This document shows, in pieces, positions 59,903-64,000 of a stretch of DNA of 64,000 bases (positions are counted from its first letter, which is position 1; every line of letters begins with the position of its first letter). Origin of the DNA: Sphingobium abikonense NBRC 16140. GTDB lineage: Bacteria > Pseudomonadota > Alphaproteobacteria > Sphingomonadales > Sphingomonadaceae. The notes beneath the pieces are model-generated. The model searched no databases and was not told the DNA's origin. It saw nothing but the letters and a program-made list of their open reading frames with translations. Position numbers and translations under genes: made by a program. The DNA is taken from NCBI RefSeq assembly GCF_001598335.1, contig NZ_BCYT01000006.1, positions 186,001 to 250,000 on the forward strand. The letters are read 5' to 3'.

Positions 59903-59975
59903 CGGGGTGGCGGGACCAGCCCGACCATCCCATCCTTGTCGCAGCGTCAGCGACGTTGTTCAACCCGCCACCCCG
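59903..59975. repeat. Long inverted repeat abutting the hydrolase stop
   Basis: CGGGGTGGCGGG (59903-59914) and CCCGCCACCCCG (59964-59975) are perfect 12-base complements around a 49-base loop. The right arm ends on the base before the hydrolase stop codon. It may end the hydrolase transcript or lie in the maiA leader. No T-run follows. Confidence 0.5.
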
Positions 59976-60953
59976 TCAGCCCTTGGGCGTCAGCCAGCCA
60001 TGCATGTCCATCCAGCGGGTGAAGGCGTCGAACCAGCCGGTGCTGGTCGTGGACTTCTGATACATGCCAAAGCCATGGCCGCCCTGCTCATAAAGATGGA
60101 ATTCCACGGGCTTTCCGGCCTTTTTCCAGCTGTCGATGAGGCCAAAACCGCCATTGGCGAAGAAGGGATCGTCGGCGGCCAGCGCGACGAACATCGGCGG
60201 GGCATCGGCGGGCACGGTGACGGGAGAGAGCGGACCGTAAATGTCGCCGATGAAGGCCGGTTTTGCGTCCTGGCCCTTGAGCGCGGTTGCCAGTGTCAGC
60301 ATCGCGCCGGCCGAGAAGCCGACCATGCCGATGCGTTGCGGGTCGACATGCCATTCAGCCGCGCGACTACGGATGAGGGCGAAGGCGGCGCGGGCGTCAG
60401 CAATTTGTGGCGCGATGTCCTCCATCGCGCGTTCCGGGTCCATCCGGGGCCGGCGGGCGACGCCCGAGAACATCTCGGCCATGGAGCGCTCGAAAGCGGG
60501 CATGTCGGCCGGCGTCTGGTTCAGGCGATATTTAAGGACGAAGGCCGCGACCCCCTTGGCCGCCAGCGCGCGCGCGACGTCCCAGCCCTCATTTTCCATC
60601 GACAGCGTGCGAAAGCCGCCGCCGGGCGTCACCACGACGGCCGTGCCATTGGCCTTGGCAGGGTCCGGCAGGAAGGGGGTGAGCGTCGCTTCGGTCACAT
60701 TGCGGGCAAAGACGCTGCCATATTGGCTGTGCCAGCTTTCCTTGTTCGTGGCGCCGGGCAACGGGCCGGTGTTGAGGGGAATGGCGTCAGGCTGCGCGGG
60801 AATCGCGATCGGCGTCATCTTGTCGTCCTGCGCCCATGCGGACGGGACGGCGATGACGGGCGGGAGCGCCACGATCCCCAGCGCGATGGCCGGCAAGGCG
60901 GCGCGCCGGAGCGGATGCCGCGACAGGCGGGAAATCCATGACTTAGATGACAT
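59976..60953 (-). CDS. Secreted alpha/beta hydrolase, acetyl-xylan-esterase-like
   Basis: This 325-residue serine esterase-like protein has a signal region (AALPAIALGIVALPPVIAVP, then SAWA) and an oxyanion motif (AVVVTPGGGFRTLSMENEGW). The nucleophile is in MVGFSAGAMLTLA, an acidic residue follows DIYGPLSPVTVPADAPP...ALAADDPFF, and the His is in YEQGGHGFGMY. The layout matches BD-FAE/xylan-esterase-type hydrolases. GGGAGAG precedes the ATG. It follows the GH3 gene on the same strand by 50 bases, so removal of acetyl or other esters from xylan oligomers is likely (inference). Confidence 0.85.
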   Translation of the reverse strand: MSSKSWISRLSRHPLRRAALPAIALGIVALPPVIAVPSAWAQDDKMTPIAIPAQPDAIPLNTGPLPGATNKESWHSQYGSVFARNVTEATLTPFLPDPAKANGTAVVVTPGGGFRTLSMENEGWDVARALAAKGVAAFVLKYRLNQTPADMPAFERSMAEMFSGVARRPRMDPERAMEDIAPQIADARAAFALIRSRAAEWHVDPQRIGMVGFSAGAMLTLATALKGQDAKPAFIGDIYGPLSPVTVPADAPPMFVALAADDPFFANGGFGLIDSWKKAGKPVEFHLYEQGGHGFGMYQKSTTSTGWFDAFTRWMDMHGWLTPKG

Positions 60954-61003
60954 ATCTCACTCTCCCTTTCGATCCGGCCGATTGGCGGCCGCTTATGTCT
61001 TTC

Positions 61004-63622
61004 CTATTTCGGCAAGGGCATGGCCGTGCCGATGGTGTAGCGCGCGTGCTCGACGGGCGCCTGCGTACCTGGCTGGCCGCCGCCGACGCTGAGGTCATAG
61101 TCGCCCGGGATCAGCATGCGATCGCCCGCCATGGTGACAAAGCTCATGTCGCGGGGCGACAAGGTGAAGGACAGCGTGCGGCTTTCGCCGGGTTTGAGCG
61201 TCAGCCGCTGGAATCCCCGAAGTGCGGTGCGCGGCGCGCCGTCAAAGGCGGGCGGGGTGATATAGAGCTGCGCGACTTCGTCGCCCGGCCGCTGACCGAC
61301 ATTGGTGATCCGGGTCGTGACGCGAAGCCCCTTTTCCACCGCGCCATCGACGGGTTCGACGACAAGCGGCGCATAGGCGAAGCGCGTGTAGCTGAGGCCG
61401 TGGCCGAATGGATAGACCGGCGCGCCCTTGAAATAGCGATAGGTGCGGCCTTCCATGCTGTAGTCGTTGAACGGCGGCAGATCATCGACGCTGTGATAGA
61501 AGGTCAGCGGCAGTCGGCCGCCCGGATCGGCCTTGCCCGACAGGATGTTGGCGATGGCAAGGCCGCCCGACTGGCCGGGATACCAGGCCTCCAATATGGC
61601 GGCGGCATTGTCCTTCGCCCAGCCAAGGTCGATCGCGCTGCCATTCATCGTTACCAGGATCAGCGGCTTGCCGGTCGCTTTCGCCTTTTCCAGGAACATA
61701 CGCTGATCCGCGGGAAGGGCGAGTGTCGTGCGGTCGCCGCCTTCGAAGCCATCGACCTTGACGGGCATTTCCTCCCCTTCCAGGTCGGAGGTGAGGCCCA
61801 TGACCGCAATGATGACGTCGGCATCCTGCGCGCCCGAGGCAAGATCGCCGTCGAGATCGTCGGTGACGCGCTTCCAGAAGATGGCGGGTGCGGCCGCGAC
61901 GCCGCTCTGCCCCTCCAGACGGATAGGATAGCGCTCGCCCTTCGTCAGCCGCACATCGACCAGTTTCAGCGGTTCCGCCCAGCGCGAAAAGTCGGTGGCG
62001 GAAACGATCGGCTGCCCCTTGCGGGAAACCTGCCCTTTCACCCCGGTCAGCGCCAGACGGTAGAGGCCGGTTTCCGGCGGGACGAGATAGCCGGTCCAGA
62101 TGACCTTGTGGTCATCGGCGACCTGGCGATATTGCGATGCACGCGACACAATGCTGTCTTCGGTGCGCACCAGGGCAGGCTTGTCCGTATAGCGGTCGCC
62201 ATCGACGCGGTTATAATATTCCGCGCGAATGCCCGGTCGGCCATCGGGCGTGCGAAGCGCCGTGCCGGGGACTGGATCGCCATCCGTGATGGAGGGTGAA
62301 AAGGGGATCAGTGTGACGGTCGCATCCGGCATCGCCTGCCGTAACCCGTCCGCTACCGAGACAGGCGGAGCGCTTCGCGTCGAGCTGTAATTGCCGCGCA
62401 GGACGCGGGTTGCGTCGGCCAGCGGCCCCGCCAGTGCGATCCGGACGCCGGGCTTCAGAGGAAGCGCGCCCTCATTTTTGAGCAGCACGAGGCTTTTGAC
62501 CGCAGCGTCGAGCGCCAGCGCGCTGTGCGCCTGCGTGCCGATCGTCGACACGGGCGTGCTGTTGGGTTTGCGGGCGGAAAGGCCCGGCAGGTCGCCATTG
62601 CGCAGGCGGGCGGAGAACAGGCGGACCAGCGCGCTGTCTATGTCGCCGATGCTGATATGGTTGGCCGCCAGAGCGTCCCTGTAACGATCGCCTAGCCCCG
62701 CCTGACCCGACAAAGTGGCATTGTTGCATTCGCTGTCGACGCCGCGCCGCAGAGCGACGGATACGCCGGTCGCAGGGCTGGGCGCGTATTTGTGATGGGC
62801 ATAGATATCCACCACGGCATCGCAGTCGGACACGACATAGCCCTTGAAACCCCAGGCATCGCGCAGATAGTCGGTAAGGAGCATCGTGCTGCCACAGGCC
62901 GGTTCGCCATCGACGCGATTATAGGCGCACATGATCGAACCGGCCCTGGCTTCGACGATGGCGGCGCGAAAGGCCGGTAGGTAGGTGTCTTCCAGATCGC
63001 GCTTGGTCGCGAAAATATTGTCAGTGTGGCGGCTGGGTTCCGGCCCGGAATGAACCGCGAAATGTTTGGGCGTGGCGACGACGTCGGGCAGATCGGGATA
63101 GTCGCCCTGTATCCCCTGGATGAAGGCAACGCCCATGCGCGCGGTCAGATAGGGATCTTCGCCATAGGTTTCCTGGCCACGACCCCAACGCGGATCGCGA
63201 AAGATGTTGATATTGGGCGACCAGGTATCAAGCCCGGTGCCGATGCGACCCAAATGGCCGGTCTGGCGGCCCAGCGTGTGCAGCGCCCGCACTTCGGTGC
63301 TGATGACGGACGCAACCGCATGGACCAGGGGCGCATCGAAGGTGGCGGCAAGGCCGATAGGTTCGGGGAAATTGGTGGTCGGCACTGGGCCGATCGCACC
63401 ATGGAGCGATTCCGTCCACCAATTATAGGCCGGTATGCCAAGGCGCGGAATGGCGGGCGCGGTGTTGAGTAACTGCTCGGTTTTTTCCTGAAGGGTGAGT
63501 TGGCGGACGATGGCACGCGCCTTGTCGTCGGCTTGCGCCCAGGCATCCGTTTCGGGTGCACCCCATGCAGTCGAGCATGGCGCGGCGGCAATGGCGATCG
63601 TGATGGCGAGCCTGCGCTTCAT
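61004..63622 (-). CDS. GH3 beta-xylosidase/beta-glucosidase with PA14 insert
   Basis: This 872-residue exported glycosidase (leader MKRRLAITIAIAAAPCSTAW) has the GH3 TIM-barrel domain with IPAYNWWTESLHGAIGPVPT, SPNINIFRDPRWGRGQETYG, ATPKHFAVHSGPEPSRH and the nucleophile Asp near residue 264 (FKGYVVSDCDAVVDIYAHHK). The alpha/beta sandwich is split by a PA14-like insert (RAEYYNRVDG ... WTGYLVPPETGLYRLAL). It ends with an Fn3-like domain (PLVVEPVDGAVEKGLRVTTR). The SDCDAV motif favours xylan 1,4-beta-xylosidase over glucosidase. Two XylR-like operators lie upstream. Confidence 0.92.
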   Translation of the reverse strand: MKRRLAITIAIAAAPCSTAWGAPETDAWAQADDKARAIVRQLTLQEKTEQLLNTAPAIPRLGIPAYNWWTESLHGAIGPVPTTNFPEPIGLAATFDAPLVHAVASVISTEVRALHTLGRQTGHLGRIGTGLDTWSPNINIFRDPRWGRGQETYGEDPYLTARMGVAFIQGIQGDYPDLPDVVATPKHFAVHSGPEPSRHTDNIFATKRDLEDTYLPAFRAAIVEARAGSIMCAYNRVDGEPACGSTMLLTDYLRDAWGFKGYVVSDCDAVVDIYAHHKYAPSPATGVSVALRRGVDSECNNATLSGQAGLGDRYRDALAANHISIGDIDSALVRLFSARLRNGDLPGLSARKPNSTPVSTIGTQAHSALALDAAVKSLVLLKNEGALPLKPGVRIALAGPLADATRVLRGNYSSTRSAPPVSVADGLRQAMPDATVTLIPFSPSITDGDPVPGTALRTPDGRPGIRAEYYNRVDGDRYTDKPALVRTEDSIVSRASQYRQVADDHKVIWTGYLVPPETGLYRLALTGVKGQVSRKGQPIVSATDFSRWAEPLKLVDVRLTKGERYPIRLEGQSGVAAAPAIFWKRVTDDLDGDLASGAQDADVIIAVMGLTSDLEGEEMPVKVDGFEGGDRTTLALPADQRMFLEKAKATGKPLILVTMNGSAIDLGWAKDNAAAILEAWYPGQSGGLAIANILSGKADPGGRLPLTFYHSVDDLPPFNDYSMEGRTYRYFKGAPVYPFGHGLSYTRFAYAPLVVEPVDGAVEKGLRVTTRITNVGQRPGDEVAQLYITPPAFDGAPRTALRGFQRLTLKPGESRTLSFTLSPRDMSFVTMAGDRMLIPGDYDLSVGGGQPGTQAPVEHARYTIGTAMPLPK

Positions 63623-63725
63623 CCGTCCTCCCCAATCGTTCCGATGCGCGTGCGCACATCTAGATTCCCTACTTCCATGGTGCGCCAGCGCGATCCGAGG
63701 AGTCGGTTCTGTTTTCTCAACAAAT

Positions 63726-63739
63726 GGATAGCGCTAACA
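63726..63739. promoter_or_regulatory. LacI/XylR-like operator 1
   Basis: On the reverse strand this reads TGTTAGCGCTATCC, about 105 bases upstream of the GH3 start. It is very close to the TGTTAGCGCTACCA operator I recall for the Caulobacter xylose repressor XylR. Confidence 0.5.
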
Positions 63740-63823
63740 ATATTGTCTTGCAAGGCTGCATTCGCCATTGATCGGTCGCACTTCAAATGACAGAATGACT
63801 TCAGATAATGCGCCGCCAAGATG

Positions 63824-63837
63824 TGATAGCGCAATCA
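63824..63837. promoter_or_regulatory. LacI-like operator 2
   Basis: TGATAGCGCAATCA is a near-palindrome (TGAT...ATCA around GCGC) ending 12 bases before the ATG of the rightward gene. It may be a weaker copy of operator 1 or its own site. Confidence 0.35.
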
Positions 63838-63849
63838 TGAGGGGATGAC

Positions 63850-64000
63850 ATGAGGCAGACCATGGGTTCGCTGGCGGCCTTCGTCGCGGTAATGATAAGC
63901 GGTCCTGCAAGTGCGCAAGCGGGTGCGCCGGAAGGCTTGCAGATCAATGACAAGGGCTATTTCGAAGCGCCGGCGGTCAACATCCTGGCCTTTTCCAACT
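63850..64000 (+). CDS. Secreted protein, N-terminus only (possible glycoside hydrolase)
   Basis: An ATG with GAGGGG upstream opens a frame that runs off the window after 50 codons. It begins with a signal peptide (MGSLAAFVAVMISGPASAQA) followed by GLQINDKGYFEAPAVNILAF and SN. The mature start resembles secreted sphingomonad glycoside hydrolases, but too little is present to assign a family. It is divergent from the GH3 gene and shares its operator-containing region (63623-63849), which supports a role in the same glycan pathway. Confidence 0.7.
   Translation, partial: MRQTMGSLAAFVAVMISGPASAQAGAPEGLQINDKGYFEAPAVNILAFSN

Overview
The window is high-GC DNA, coding-dense on both strands. It looks like a sphingomonad (Sphingobium, Novosphingobium or Sphingopyxis type alphaproteobacterium). 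The evidence is three large TonB-dependent receptors (TBDTs), a FecI/FecR pair of the sphingomonad type, a PepSY/DUF3649 pair, a split PntA, many Tat-type or secreted hydrolases, and operons joined by ATGA overlaps. I see no tRNA, rRNA, CRISPR array, insertion sequence or phage gene. The gene identities below come from motifs and family recall, not from database searches.

Layout. 0-6.4 kb: the end of an iron-type PepSY/DUF3649 pair, dgoK-dgoA for 2-keto-3-deoxygalactonate, a DUF4197 lipoprotein, two small proteins, and a leucine-dehydrogenase-type gene divergent from an Lrp regulator. 6.4-18.4 kb: a surface-signalling locus with an STN-domain TBDT, ECF sigma factor, FecR anti-sigma, two gamma-glutamyltransferases and a PD40/amidohydrolase fusion. 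18.4-22.3 kb: katG and a GAF-PAS-GGDEF diguanylate cyclase. 22.5-30.0 kb: a pectin/rhamnogalacturonan uptake and depolymerisation operon (TBDT, DUF6250, PcRGLX/YetA-type lyase, oligogalacturonate lyase). 30.0-32.7 kb: TetR, thiolase and a 3-hydroxyacyl-CoA dehydrogenase. 33.0-35.9 kb: proton-translocating transhydrogenase pntAA-AB-B.

35.9-59.2 kb is the most interesting part. It starts with a D-glutamate cassette (LysR, DgcN-like, DgcA-like, glutamate/dicarboxylate symporter) divergent from a secreted D-aminoacylase; the two transcription units share a LysR-type box. Next come a TBDT divergent from a penicillin-acylase-family enzyme, a PBP4-type carboxypeptidase and a ParDE toxin-antitoxin pair. 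The stretch ends in two divergent operons: murQ-gntR-ampG-serine hydrolase, and nagB(SIS)-nagA-dld-sugar kinase. Together they can import muropeptides or amino sugars, phosphorylate them, cleave MurNAc-6-P to GlcNAc-6-P plus D-lactate, take GlcNAc-6-P into glycolysis, oxidise the D-lactate, and recycle D-Glu. I infer a peptidoglycan salvage region.

59.2-64 kb: maiA, then a xylan-type set (esterase-like alpha/beta hydrolase, GH3 beta-xylosidase/glucosidase, and the start of another secreted protein). Two LacI/XylR-like operators lie in its divergent promoter region.
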